A stretch of 35,207 nt of DNA from an uncultured Chloroflexota bacterium (lineage in GTDB: Bacteria > Chloroflexota > Anaerolineae > Anaerolineales > Villigracilaceae). A program made the position numbers and the translations under genes. The stretch spans positions 1-35,207 of the forward strand of contig CAIWRB010000334.1 in the NCBI GenBank assembly GCA_903914955.1. The letters are read 5' to 3'. Under the pieces are notes generated by a model. That model had not been told where the DNA came from. It ran no database searches and worked only from the letters and a program-made list of their open reading frames with translations. Shown here in pieces: positions 6,499-14,340 of the stretch; position 1 is the stretch's first letter, and the number at the start of each line of letters is the position of its first letter.

Positions 6499-7058
6499 CC
6501 TTCACAAAATTTCTGATTATTTTTATACAAGGTGTCAGGCGCTTCCCACCAATTAAGAATAAACTCGATTTGTTCCTTACTTTCCGGCGAATGCGGATAA
6601 TAAGAATTGGCGGGTCTGGTTTTAAATAACTTATCAACTTGCTTCACGGCTTGTTCATTCGTAGCGCCATGCCTCACAAGATAACAACCCACGACGATGC
6701 CCGTACGTCCAATTCCGCCCCAACAATGAACGTAAACACAACGTCCGTTATCAATGGCATCATCGATGGTGTTGAGAATAGACGTCATTATTTCGGTCGA
6801 AGGGATGCTGTGATCACGAACGGCAAATCGCTGATAGGACACGTTGATATGATAAATTTGCGCCTGTTCTATTAGCATGGATTCATAAGAAACAAGTTCA
6901 TGTGGTTGCGTAAGATCAATAAAGGTGTTAATTCCAGCTTCGAGAAACATATCCATGCGTTGACGCGTGGTTTCAGAACCATGACTGCCTGGATATTCTC
7001 CAGCCAGAAATTTGTTTTCTTCAACCCAATAGGATTCAATAATTGGAATTTGAGTCAT
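6495..7058 (-). CDS. dual-specificity / tyrosine phosphatase-like protein
   Basis: The active-site loop His-Cys-Trp-Gly-Gly-Ile-Gly-Arg-Thr-Gly matches the HCx5R(S/T) signature of cysteine-dependent phosphatases, so Cys is the nucleophile and Arg binds phosphate. An upstream Arg-Asp-His-Ser can supply the general acid. The N-terminal Tyr-Trp-Val ... Phe-Leu-Ala-Gly-Glu-Tyr-Pro-Gly motif is typical of the small bacterial DSP-like family. The open frame reaches an ATG at 7097 that would overlap the upstream lipoprotein gene by 22 bases. The ATG at 7058 gives a family-like N-terminus, and neither has a clear ribosome site. The gene is coupled by overlap to the methyltransferase. Confidence 0.8.
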   Translation of the reverse strand: MTQIPIIESYWVEENKFLAGEYPGSHGSETTRQRMDMFLEAGINTFIDLTQPHELVSYESMLIEQAQIYHINVSYQRFAVRDHSIPSTEIMTSILNTIDDAIDNGRCVYVHCWGGIGRTGIVVGCYLVRHGATNEQAVKQVDKLFKTRPANSYYPHSPESKEQIEFILNWWEAPDTLYKNNQKFCEG

Positions 7059-7075
7059 TTGAATAATAAGTTTAT

Positions 7076-8164
7076 TTATCCCGGGAAGACCACGCATAAA
7101 TTGCCGATGATCTTTGTACGCAAGTCAACGAGTTCAGGATAATTATAAAAGAAGAGTATTTTTTGTTCAGCAATCGTATCACCCACAGGTTTTTCGCCAA
7201 AGATAAAGAACGAGAAGGCTTCCGCAATATCTTCCGCGGGATGCGTGGCTGAGTAATCAGTTACAAACTGATCTTGATATTTGTAATAAAATTTGTCAAG
7301 CTGTTCGTAATAAATATCGTCATTTTCTTCGAGATCGATTTTGTTCCATTCACCATAAATATTTACCCAGAATTGATCGTAATATTGATTTATGTATGAG
7401 TCGCTGTTGGCACAACCCTCGCCGGGGAAGAAGTTGGAACAAGCGGATACTTCATTTAGATAAATGTCATTATTTTCAGGATCGTAAAAAATGGCTTCGC
7501 TTGGCGGTACTTGATCCGAGCCAAGTGTCAGCAAGTGGGCAAATTCGTGGACTAAGGTGTAGCTGAGGTAGTAATAATCCTGCGAATCGGCAATGTCCAC
7601 TTCCAATCCCCAGAGAGCTGGGTCGTCATTGGTTTGAGCGACAGCAGCGAGCACATTATCCCGTCCATCGGTCATAACGGAAAATTCTGCAAGACTCTTA
7701 CGGCTTTCGAGCGGAATGAGAGCCGCAAAATAACCCCATAGCTTTTGATGCGTGGCAGTATCATTCTGTTCATCCTGTAGATCAGACGGGACGCTCTCAA
7801 AGCTGGGGTTGTTGATCTCGTTACCTGAAATATAATAGGTCACAATGTAAGTGATGTTATCTTCGCTACGACTACCGAAATCCATGGTTTCAGCATCGCC
7901 CTCCACGATCATAGGTGAATTCGCTTCGATGATCCGATCTGTGATTACGGGACAAGAGGCAATTTCATCTGGTATCTCGGTTGGGATTACGGTTGGAATT
8001 ACAGTAGGAGCTTCTGCGGGAAGTTCTGTGACAAAGACTTGGGTAACTGCGGGAGGCTCAGGAACATCAGAAATAGCTGTTGCTGGTTTGCCCATCAAGG
8101 TGACACAGGCCAATGACGATAAGAGAATTATAAAAACAGCAAGGAGTATTTTTATACGCAGCAT
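7076..8164 (-). CDS. lipoprotein with HExxH metallopeptidase motif
   Basis: A start at ATG 8164 (AAGGA seven bases upstream) gives 362 residues beginning MLRIKILLAVFIILLSSLAC, a lipoprotein signal peptide ending in lipobox Ser-Leu-Ala-Cys. The longer open frame to 8278 would bury this signal and crosses a terminator, so it is rejected. A Thr/Pro/Val-rich linker follows (about 25-60), then a domain with Leu-Val-His-Glu-Phe-Ala-His, a zinc-protease-like HExxH motif. The distal part is rich in Asp, Glu, Tyr and Asn. It is probably anchored on the outside of the membrane. The specific family and substrate are unknown; the peptidase role is inferred from the motif. Confidence 0.75.
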   Translation of the reverse strand: MLRIKILLAVFIILLSSLACVTLMGKPATAISDVPEPPAVTQVFVTELPAEAPTVIPTVIPTEIPDEIASCPVITDRIIEANSPMIVEGDAETMDFGSRSEDNITYIVTYYISGNEINNPSFESVPSDLQDEQNDTATHQKLWGYFAALIPLESRKSLAEFSVMTDGRDNVLAAVAQTNDDPALWGLEVDIADSQDYYYLSYTLVHEFAHLLTLGSDQVPPSEAIFYDPENNDIYLNEVSACSNFFPGEGCANSDSYINQYYDQFWVNIYGEWNKIDLEENDDIYYEQLDKFYYKYQDQFVTDYSATHPAEDIAEAFSFFIFGEKPVGDTIAEQKILFFYNYPELVDLRTKIIGNLCVVFPG

Positions 8165-8210
8165 GATCCATCCTTTTAAAGACTTGGCAAGGATACCATA
8201 ACAACTGAAT

Positions 8211-8252
8211 AAAAAAAATATTCTGCCGGTTACTGGGCAGAATATTTTTTTT
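8211..8252. terminator. bidirectional Rho-independent terminator
   Basis: A perfect 17-base stem (8211-8227 with 8236-8252) and an eight-base loop, carrying an A8 run on one side and a T8 run on the other. It sits between the end of the radical SAM-like operon (stop codon at 8253-8255) and the start of the lipoprotein gene. It terminates the 8-14 kb operon on the minus strand. Confidence 0.9.
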
Positions 8253-9389
8253 CTACTTGAATATCTTTTCCCAATCATCCTTTAAGAAATTGCCGAGAAC
8301 TTTATCTGCTTCACCTTGTGCGGGAAGAACATCCCCGTCAGGCTCAACGTACATCCAGGTTTTGCCTGCGCCTGCAGGGACATCGTCATCCGCTGTTTCG
8401 ATCATTACAGGATTTGACGCGGAATACGGCACAGGCAGATCCCAGCGAATCGTCAGGCGTAGGGAATTTGCCACACTTTGCAATTCCAGCATTTCATCGA
8501 GCAAGTCATTACTTGAGGTGCTTAGGGAAATATTTTCGACAGCCAGATTCGCGAGCTTATGCAGGATGGTTTTGGCTTCATTCACGTTTCCATTATTGAG
8601 TGTGAAATGAACGGTTAGAAAGAGGTCTTGCGGGACGATGGTTTCAATCGCTTTCCATGAACGTGGTTCATCCGGCTGCAGGATAACCATGACATGATCC
8701 AGGCCTGTTTGCAGTAGAAGTTCAAGATAATCCTTGTCGGCGAGTTTCAAGCCATCGGTCAATAAGCCGCAGACTTGTCCATTTTTTTCGGCGTGAGCAA
8801 TGAGTTGTGGAAGATCTTCGCGTAAGGTCGCTTCGCCGCCAGTGAAAATGATGTGAGGAATTCCCGCCTGCCAGGCCTTGTCCATGATGATCTGCCATTC
8901 TTCGGTGCTGAGTTCGCGGTCAACCCGCTTGACAGGTGCGTAGTTAGCCTGAGCGTTGGCAGGAAGTTTGTAGGTGATGGCGCAGTCGAGCCGCAGCGTG
9001 GAATCTGTCGAATGAGGCTGGGCCCGCTCAAAGTTTAGGAAAGAGACGGGATCCAGATCAGGCGTGGAGATCAGGGTCTGGATCTGATCCGCGAAGTTTG
9101 AAAAATCTGCCAGCGCAGTTTTCATATCCACACGATAACGCGCGGAAATTTGTTTCGCGGCTTCTTCAGGCGCTGTGCCTTTGATGAAGTGAAAGGCGCA
9201 TTCGGCGGCGGTGGGGTTAAGCTGCATGACCGTGGACGCATTGAGGATAAGCAGACCCCTTCCATCCTTTTGAAGACGCAGGTGGAGGCGATAAGGTTTT
9301 TCATCTTCTGCGGCTTGCATGTGATACGTGCCAATCGGGAGCGCTTGCACTTTTGAAAAATGATCCGAAATGCGGTTGAGCAGGTTCAT
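8253..9389 (-). CDS. RRE (PqqD-like) plus radical SAM-fold pseudoenzyme lacking all cluster cysteines
   Basis: A 378-residue paralogue of the radical SAM enzyme at 10845-12200, aligning with it almost without gaps. Residues about 30-105 form the same PqqD/RRE-like peptide-binding domain. The barrel follows, with Pro-His-Ile-Ile-Phe-Thr-Gly-Gly-Glu-Ala-Thr-Leu-Arg near 175-190 nearly identical to the partner. The CxxxCxxC positions are Leu142, Ala146 and Asn149 (YKLPANAQANY replaces YRCNNDCAHCY). The SPASM part is cut short at Asp-Val-Leu-Pro-Ala-Gln, where the partner has Cys. Only three cysteines remain, none at a cluster position. The frame is intact, so it is likely a maintained non-catalytic partner rather than decay. 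It is the last gene of the operon and ends at a terminator. Confidence 0.85.
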   Translation of the reverse strand: MNLLNRISDHFSKVQALPIGTYHMQAAEDEKPYRLHLRLQKDGRGLLILNASTVMQLNPTAAECAFHFIKGTAPEEAAKQISARYRVDMKTALADFSNFADQIQTLISTPDLDPVSFLNFERAQPHSTDSTLRLDCAITYKLPANAQANYAPVKRVDRELSTEEWQIIMDKAWQAGIPHIIFTGGEATLREDLPQLIAHAEKNGQVCGLLTDGLKLADKDYLELLLQTGLDHVMVILQPDEPRSWKAIETIVPQDLFLTVHFTLNNGNVNEAKTILHKLANLAVENISLSTSSNDLLDEMLELQSVANSLRLTIRWDLPVPYSASNPVMIETADDDVPAGAGKTWMYVEPDGDVLPAQGEADKVLGNFLKDDWEKIFK

Positions 9390-9398
9390 AAAAATCTC

Positions 9399-10403
9399 CT
9401 ATTTTTTAATCAGACCCAGATCTACAAAGGTAAGGTAAATGTAGCCGATCAGCATGAGCGCCCAGGCCAGCATTTCGATCCTTGCCCAAACAGTTTCCAA
9501 CGAGAGCGAGAAATTATCCTTGATGGTTTGGACGATGCCTTCGAGATTATTGAGTTTATTCTTTAGATTCTCTTTCCAATCTTTAAGATAGAACTCGCTT
9601 TGGATGGCTTCGTAAAGTTTTGCAGTATACCAATCACCGATCAGGAGCAGGTTTTGCTCGGCGCGTTCAAAGTCAAGCATGACTTCGAGTTTGTGTTCCG
9701 CAATCTGGCGAATGACGCCTCTGGTTGGGCGTGGACGGCGTTTGTTTTCAAAGAAAGTGGCGCTGATCTTGTCGAGCATGGCGTCGATGGATTGGTCCAA
9801 CATGCGATAGCGTAGTAGTTGATAGTTGCCAATTTTCAGCAGGGCAATGTCGGATTGGTAATCTTCGTTGGGCGCGATGATGACTGCGCCTTCCCAATCG
9901 ACGAGAGTGAGTTCCGCTGCGGAGTAGCGCGTGCGTGATGCGAGAATCTCATTAAGTTCCTCTTTATCAAACACTTCACGTTGAGAGCGGATGAAATTTG
10001 CAAGATCGGTGGAGTTCTTTTCTATCCATTTATCGGGCGACGGTTTGGCTTGTTGTACCAGCAGAATAGTGTATTCTTCGAATAATCCATTTTGACGATA
10101 TTCGGCTGGGATGAATTTGCTTTCGAGGGCGTTTTGAATTTTAGCGCGTTCCTGCAGGACTGAGGCGGCAAATGGCTCTTTCAATTCAAAGCGACATTCG
10201 ACCATTTGCACACGTCCATCATAGCGCTGACGAATCACCAATACCGCGTGGCCTTCGATCAGCACGGTTTCTTCACCAAGCGTGACGAGGTCAATATCGA
10301 TCGGCTGAAAATAGGGCGCGTCTTTCAATCCCTTAAATGGTTCAGGGACTGGGGCTTTGCCATCGTCAGCATCGGGGAAGGCGATCAGGTAGCAGATTTC
10401 CAT
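9399..10403 (-). CDS. unknown protein with C-terminal membrane anchor
   Basis: A 334-residue protein with no signal peptide. Residues about 1-220 are a soluble mixed alpha/beta region. Residues about 255-300 form amphipathic helices (Phe-Tyr-Leu-Lys-Asp-Trp ... Asn-Lys-Leu-Asn-Asn-Leu-Glu-Gly-Ile). One membrane span near the end (Met-Leu-Ala-Trp-Ala-Leu-Met-Leu-Ile-Gly-Tyr-Ile-Tyr-Leu) precedes a short tail. The layout, with a cytoplasmic body, a helical stalk and a terminal membrane span, recalls RMD1/DUF155 or CorA-like proteins, but I cannot show homology. It lies nine bases upstream of the pseudo-radical SAM gene, so it is probably part of the same system and may hold it at the membrane. 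Confidence 0.65.
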   Translation of the reverse strand: MEICYLIAFPDADDGKAPVPEPFKGLKDAPYFQPIDIDLVTLGEETVLIEGHAVLVIRQRYDGRVQMVECRFELKEPFAASVLQERAKIQNALESKFIPAEYRQNGLFEEYTILLVQQAKPSPDKWIEKNSTDLANFIRSQREVFDKEELNEILASRTRYSAAELTLVDWEGAVIIAPNEDYQSDIALLKIGNYQLLRYRMLDQSIDAMLDKISATFFENKRRPRPTRGVIRQIAEHKLEVMLDFERAEQNLLLIGDWYTAKLYEAIQSEFYLKDWKENLKNKLNNLEGIVQTIKDNFSLSLETVWARIEMLAWALMLIGYIYLTFVDLGLIKK

Positions 10404-10456
10404 AATTCAGTAATCAGTTGTGGCCGAGTAGATTAAGAAGTAAAAGTGAAAAGTGT

Positions 10457-10798
10457 TTATGTGCGAATGAAGTGCGGCATTTCCAATGGGATTTCGAGGG
10501 AGAGTTCCACGAAACCTGCGTACAAACCCTCTTTATACCATGGTGATTGATAGACGATTTTCTTCACGCCGTTCTTTTCGATAGTGTAAACATTTTTAAT
10601 TTTCGCGGCCAACAGTCTTTCTGTTTTTTCGCGCGCGGAGTCAGGATGGCAAGCCAACATATTCGAGCCGATCAGTTTGTATCCGCCATCCTTCTCGAAT
10701 GTTTTGGCGGCTTTGTCATTCATTTCAAGGATGACTCCTTCTTCATCACAGACAGTGATTGCGGCGGGGAATTCTTTGATCCATGCATGTTCGTTCAT
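10457..10798 (-). CDS. stand-alone PAS domain protein
   Basis: 113 residues that make up one PAS domain: Ala-Ile-Thr-Val-Cys-Asp-Glu-Glu-Gly-Val-Ile-Leu-Glu-Met-Asn-Asp-Lys-Ala-Ala, then Leu-Ile-Gly-Ser-Asn-Met-Leu-Ala-Cys-His-Pro, and a C-terminal beta sheet (Tyr-Gln-Ser-Pro-Trp-Tyr-Lys ... Gly-Phe-Val-Glu-Leu-Ser). The Asn-x-x-x-Cys-His-Pro segment is typical of DUF438-associated and related heme- or redox-sensing PAS proteins. No output domain is attached, so it must act by binding another protein. It sits between the radical SAM gene and the membrane-anchored gene and may sense redox state or a ligand for this system. Confidence 0.8.
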   Translation of the reverse strand: MNEHAWIKEFPAAITVCDEEGVILEMNDKAAKTFEKDGGYKLIGSNMLACHPDSAREKTERLLAAKIKNVYTIEKNGVKKIVYQSPWYKEGLYAGFVELSLEIPLEMPHFIRT

Positions 10799-10844
10799 GA
10801 TAGCTCCATTTAAAATTCAAAAGTCAAAAGTCAACGGTCAACGG

Positions 10845-12200
10845 TTAACTTGTGACTTGCAAACCTTCAACTTGAAACTGTAACGGACATCCGCCGCCAC
10901 ATTCAGAAACAACAGGACAACCCTCGCACTTGGACGGGAGACCCTGGCGGTCGCGTAATTTTGTGGACAATTTATGATTCCAAATCGAATCCCATGAGTC
11001 AGTGAGCATGTTGCCAAGTGGTTGGTAATATGATTGGCACGGCAACACGTCACCATTTGATTCGATGCACATACTGTATAACGCGGCGGTACAACCCTTC
11101 ACACCAAGATTATTCGCGGTCGGGTCAAATTCACAATATTGAGTCGGCGTATACCAGATGAGCTTTTGTCCACGCTCAGCGGTCTTGCGTGTGGCAATGT
11201 CGAGGATGGGTTGCAATTCATTTTCGCGCAGGCCGGTGCCAACGGTCAAGCCATTGCCCGAATAGATCAAGGCATTCAAGCCGATGGTCGGCACACCGAT
11301 CTCCGCTAAGAAATCCAATGTCTCGGGAATCTTATAGAAATTATTTCGCAGCATCGTTGTGTTGGTCATTACATAAAGCTTACTGTTCAGCGCGTTCTTC
11401 AATCCCTGGATCGTTTGCTTGAACGCGCCTTTGGCTTGCATCATTTCATCGTGGATATTTTCATCCCAAGATTCAACTGTGACTTGAACATGATCAAGCC
11501 CCGCATCGACCAGAGTTTCCACATATTTTTCATCGGATAAACGACGGGCGTTCGTGTTCAGCCCTGTGATCTGGCCGTTGCTTTCTGCATGTCGGATCAA
11601 TTCTGGCAGATCGTTGCGCAAGGTCGCCTCTCCGCCAGTAAAGATGATGTGCGGAACACCGAGAGCCCAAAGCTGGTCCATGATCTTGAACCATTGATCA
11701 GTTGTGAGTTCTGGGAAATTCCGTTCACGGGCATTGTAGCAATGCGCGCAATCGTTATTGCAGCGATAGGTGACAGCCAAATCCATGCGATAAGGCGCGG
11801 AAGGACGCGCGCTAAACGGCATGATCGATTCAAGATCGAGCTCGTGGATGGGACAGGCGCCATCAGGGCGAAGAAGTTCAGAAAGCTGAAAGCGAAAGGC
11901 TGAAAGATCGGTGATTGCTTGAGAACTATTGACGCGATATTGTTTCGTGATCAAAGAGATGATTTCCTTTTCCTGCTTCTCTTCAAGAATCAGATAAGCC
12001 ATCAACGCGGCGGTTGGATTCAGGTGCATGATACGGTTTGCATTGACGATCAGCGTGCCAGTACCATCAGTATCGATCCGCAAATGGATGCGTGATTTTT
12101 CCTGCCCGGTCTCGCGCGTGAAGTGATAAAGGCCAGCCGATAGACCGCTGACCGTGGATGATAGTTGAAACACATTTTTTAGCGTGTCAAATAAAGTCAT
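10845..12200 (-). CDS. RRE-containing radical SAM/SPASM peptide-modifying enzyme
   Basis: About 451 residues. The N-terminal 110 form a PqqD-like RiPP recognition element. The radical SAM cluster motif CNNDCAHC is at about residues 148-155 and the SAM-binding Gly-Gly-Glu-Ala-Thr-Leu-Arg at about 190-196. A C-terminal SPASM domain carries cysteines in Gly-Cys-Thr-Ala, Ser-Met-Cys-Ile, Leu-Pro-Cys-Gln, and CEGCPVVSECGGGC, enough for two auxiliary 4Fe-4S clusters. RRE-SPASM enzymes modify ribosomally made peptides, typically at cysteine or nearby residues. The gene directly follows (23 bases) the membrane protein with a Cys-Ala repeat tail, the natural candidate substrate. Of two adjacent ATGs, the second (12200) has the better distance to GAGG; 12203 is the alternative. 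Confidence 0.92.
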   Translation of the reverse strand: MTLFDTLKNVFQLSSTVSGLSAGLYHFTRETGQEKSRIHLRIDTDGTGTLIVNANRIMHLNPTAALMAYLILEEKQEKEIISLITKQYRVNSSQAITDLSAFRFQLSELLRPDGACPIHELDLESIMPFSARPSAPYRMDLAVTYRCNNDCAHCYNARERNFPELTTDQWFKIMDQLWALGVPHIIFTGGEATLRNDLPELIRHAESNGQITGLNTNARRLSDEKYVETLVDAGLDHVQVTVESWDENIHDEMMQAKGAFKQTIQGLKNALNSKLYVMTNTTMLRNNFYKIPETLDFLAEIGVPTIGLNALIYSGNGLTVGTGLRENELQPILDIATRKTAERGQKLIWYTPTQYCEFDPTANNLGVKGCTAALYSMCIESNGDVLPCQSYYQPLGNMLTDSWDSIWNHKLSTKLRDRQGLPSKCEGCPVVSECGGGCPLQFQVEGLQVTS

Positions 12201-12225
12201 CATCTACCTCTAATCGGAAATCAAT

Positions 12226-13881
12226 TTATCTTCCGCCGCCAGCACAGGCGCAGGCGCAACCGGCACATGCACACGCGCACGCACATCCGCCGCCACTGCG
12301 GCCGCTGCCTCCACTTGAAGTTGACTTGGGCGGAGGATTGGTCACGCCCGTGATTTTTTCAGTGAATGTGTTGACGTTGCCAATAACTTTCGAAGAGAAA
12401 GTCTGCACACCTGTTACCATTGATGCTGCAAAGTCTGCACCGGGTAGCGCGGTTCTACCAGAAGAGGAGCCCGGCATGGTTGACGGAAGCCCGCCACCAG
12501 CCGAGGATTGATGCGGATGATAGCCCGGGTCAAATCTTCCCCACCACATCGGCATATAGACGGGTCCAACGCGCCGCGTGCGGTTATCGTAATCCTTATC
12601 GAGCATCGTCCATTCCAATGATTCATCAAATTTCTGACTTTTGACTTCGGGTGTGTCAGCGGCTTCAATTTGCTGCCACGCTTTTTCCATGATAGATTTG
12701 TAATAATCCAAAGTTTCCTTGCGGCTGAACCCGCGCATTTTTTCGGAGACAGATTTAACAAGTTTCACCATGGTTTCCTGCAGCGCGGCCTGACGTTCTT
12801 TCGCGTTGGCCACTTTGAAGACTCTTAGAAAATCCAATTCATATTCATGTAAACCATCCGACAAGATCGGAGCGGATTTAATCTCAAGGGGATCGCGCGT
12901 GATCACTTCAGCGGCATTCTTCTTGAGCGTGCCGAACAAGATCATGGTCATTACTTTATCAAGCGGTTCTTCCATTAAGATCGCGGCTTCAACGGCGGTA
13001 AGTCCACGTTTAATACCATGACCTTCAATTGAAACCTTGGGCGGCAAATATTGCATCTTGCGTCGTTTGCCTTGCACTGCGGCTATGATAGGCATGCCAA
13101 CAAACATGAACGCGAAGATGCCGCAAAAAAGTAAAGGGCCCAGGCTGCCAATGATTCCAGCGATCAGGCTCGCGAAGTCAAAAGGAGGCGCGGTGACTAT
13201 GGCAGTTTCTGGTATATAGGATTTAGGAAATGAGGCGCCGAACGTATATTGCGTGGAACCACTGGCTGATGAATTGTTCCAGAGGTAGGTGACGCGTCCC
13301 TGAGCGTCGATGCCTGTTTGCGGTTCTGACGGAAATCCTGACGGGGCAGAGTGCCAGCGCGGTTCACTCGGCTGAACACCCGGAGGCATGTGATAAACAA
13401 CCGTTAGATCAGTGTTTCCATTTACAAATTGGGAACCAAACCAGTTCGGAGAGAAGACGGCGCTGGCGTAAGCCTGATCATTGTCATCTGGATATATAAC
13501 TCCTTCCACTTTGCCGACGATAACATGAACAGTTCCGCTTTGACCGGGCTGAATGGCAAACGATCCCATATCAACAGAGAAGCCTGAACCGCCTTCGCCT
13601 TGAAAATCGGAGGAAATCGAAAGCGAGTTACCGTTCATGTCTGCTGACGTGCCCGAAAATTGACCGTTGGGAACGCCGACATCCACGAAATCAACGACAT
13701 GTCCGCTGGATGAATTTGTGAATGTGAGTTGATAATCCAGCGCCAGTGTGCCGTCTGCATTCCAAAATACATTCACGATCTCTTTATCTAGGCTGAATGA
13801 ATAGGATTGAGCCCCAACAGGGATGACAATGCCCAAAGCTAGAATGAGTACAAAGGCAATGATTAGTAATCTTCGTTTCAT
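12226..13881 (-). CDS. DUF2207-like membrane protein with C-terminal Cys-Ala repeat tail
   Basis: A start at ATG 13881 is chosen for its AAGGAG site; the frame opens further to 13905 without one. The 551-residue protein has a signal peptide (MKRRLLIIAFVLILALGIV), an extracytoplasmic beta-rich domain (about 25-220), and a membrane span near 235-267. A cytoplasmic region follows, beginning Tyr-Leu-Pro-Pro-Lys as in DUF2207 proteins, then a Gly/Ser/Pro-rich linker. The end is GGGCACACACAGCACACAGGGR, with seven cysteines alternating with alanine (12229-12294). Synonymous codons vary along the repeat (TGT/TGC, GCG/GCA/GCC/GCT), so it is kept at protein level. By topology the tail faces the cytoplasm, where the adjacent RRE-radical SAM enzyme could modify it. 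Confidence 0.85.
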   Translation of the reverse strand: MKRRLLIIAFVLILALGIVIPVGAQSYSFSLDKEIVNVFWNADGTLALDYQLTFTNSSSGHVVDFVDVGVPNGQFSGTSADMNGNSLSISSDFQGEGGSGFSVDMGSFAIQPGQSGTVHVIVGKVEGVIYPDDNDQAYASAVFSPNWFGSQFVNGNTDLTVVYHMPPGVQPSEPRWHSAPSGFPSEPQTGIDAQGRVTYLWNNSSASGSTQYTFGASFPKSYIPETAIVTAPPFDFASLIAGIIGSLGPLLFCGIFAFMFVGMPIIAAVQGKRRKMQYLPPKVSIEGHGIKRGLTAVEAAILMEEPLDKVMTMILFGTLKKNAAEVITRDPLEIKSAPILSDGLHEYELDFLRVFKVANAKERQAALQETMVKLVKSVSEKMRGFSRKETLDYYKSIMEKAWQQIEAADTPEVKSQKFDESLEWTMLDKDYDNRTRRVGPVYMPMWWGRFDPGYHPHQSSAGGGLPSTMPGSSSGRTALPGADFAASMVTGVQTFSSKVIGNVNTFTEKITGVTNPPPKSTSSGGSGRSGGGCACACACAGCACACAGGGR

Positions 13882-13917
13882 AAGGTGTCTCCTTATAATT
13901 CTCAAATCGTCAACTTG

Positions 13918-13936
13918 TACTGAGCTTGCCGAAGTA
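13918..13936. repeat. interspersed palindromic motif, copy 2
   Basis: GTACTGAGCTTGCCGAAGT with matching ends (GTACT...AGTAT) is a diverged relative of the motif at 2260-2277. It lies in the gap between the zinc-ribbon gene and the DUF2207-like gene. The outer bases differ from copy 1 but still pair, as expected if a hairpin is what is kept. Confidence 0.45.
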
Positions 13937-13941
13937 TCGTT

Positions 13942-14340
13942 CTACCACTTCGGTTCTTCGGTGAGTTGATAAATGGTATGGCAATATGGACAGTTGACCA
14001 TCGGTGCGCCATTGGCAAGTGTGATGTCTTTTGCGCTCAATGTGCCCCCGCAGGATTTGCATTTCACTTGTTCGATCTTTGTTTCGCCAGGCAGGTCCAC
14101 TTTCATAGTGACTTGCTGAATCACTTCGGTCTTTGTCCCGCGCATGGCGGCAATGACCATGCCCGCACCGCCGGCAAAAAATAAAATGCCCACGCATCCG
14201 AAGCCGAGTCCAAAACTCAGCCATGAGGAACTTCCCTGCGATGATGTGGAGCCAACGACACTCAATGCTCCATAGCCAACGAGACACAGGCCGATCAAAA
14301 ATAATATACCTGCGCCAATATAAAGAACTGTTTTATTCAT
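13942..14340 (-). CDS. two-span membrane protein with C-terminal zinc ribbon
   Basis: A 132-residue protein with a GAGGAG site before the ATG. Two hydrophobic segments (about 6-28 and 44-66) are joined by a Ser/Gly loop. The cytoplasmic end has CKSCGG at about 94-99 and CPYC at about 118-121, a zinc ribbon. It is the first gene of the operon that contains the Cys-Ala-tailed protein and the radical SAM enzymes, 60 bases upstream of the former. It could serve as a membrane partner or assembly factor. No specific family is recognised. Confidence 0.75.
   Translation of the reverse strand: MNKTVLYIGAGILFLIGLCLVGYGALSVVGSTSSQGSSSWLSFGLGFGCVGILFFAGGAGMVIAAMRGTKTEVIQQVTMKVDLPGETKIEQVKCKSCGGTLSAKDITLANGAPMVNCPYCHTIYQLTEEPKW

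Noticed and set aside
7076-8278. Lipoprotein start at 8278
   Set aside because: The extension crosses a strong terminator and hides an obvious lipoprotein signal; ATG 8164 has a good ribosome site.
12229-12294. Cys-Ala repeat as a simple DNA microsatellite
   Set aside because: Codons for both residues vary along the repeat and a Gly interrupts it, which argues for selection on the protein rather than recent slippage.
12158-12511. Plus-strand frame encoding an Ala-Gln/Ala-His repeat protein
   Set aside because: It is the antisense reading of the Cys-Ala tail and the start of the radical SAM gene; the minus-strand genes have ribosome sites and domains.
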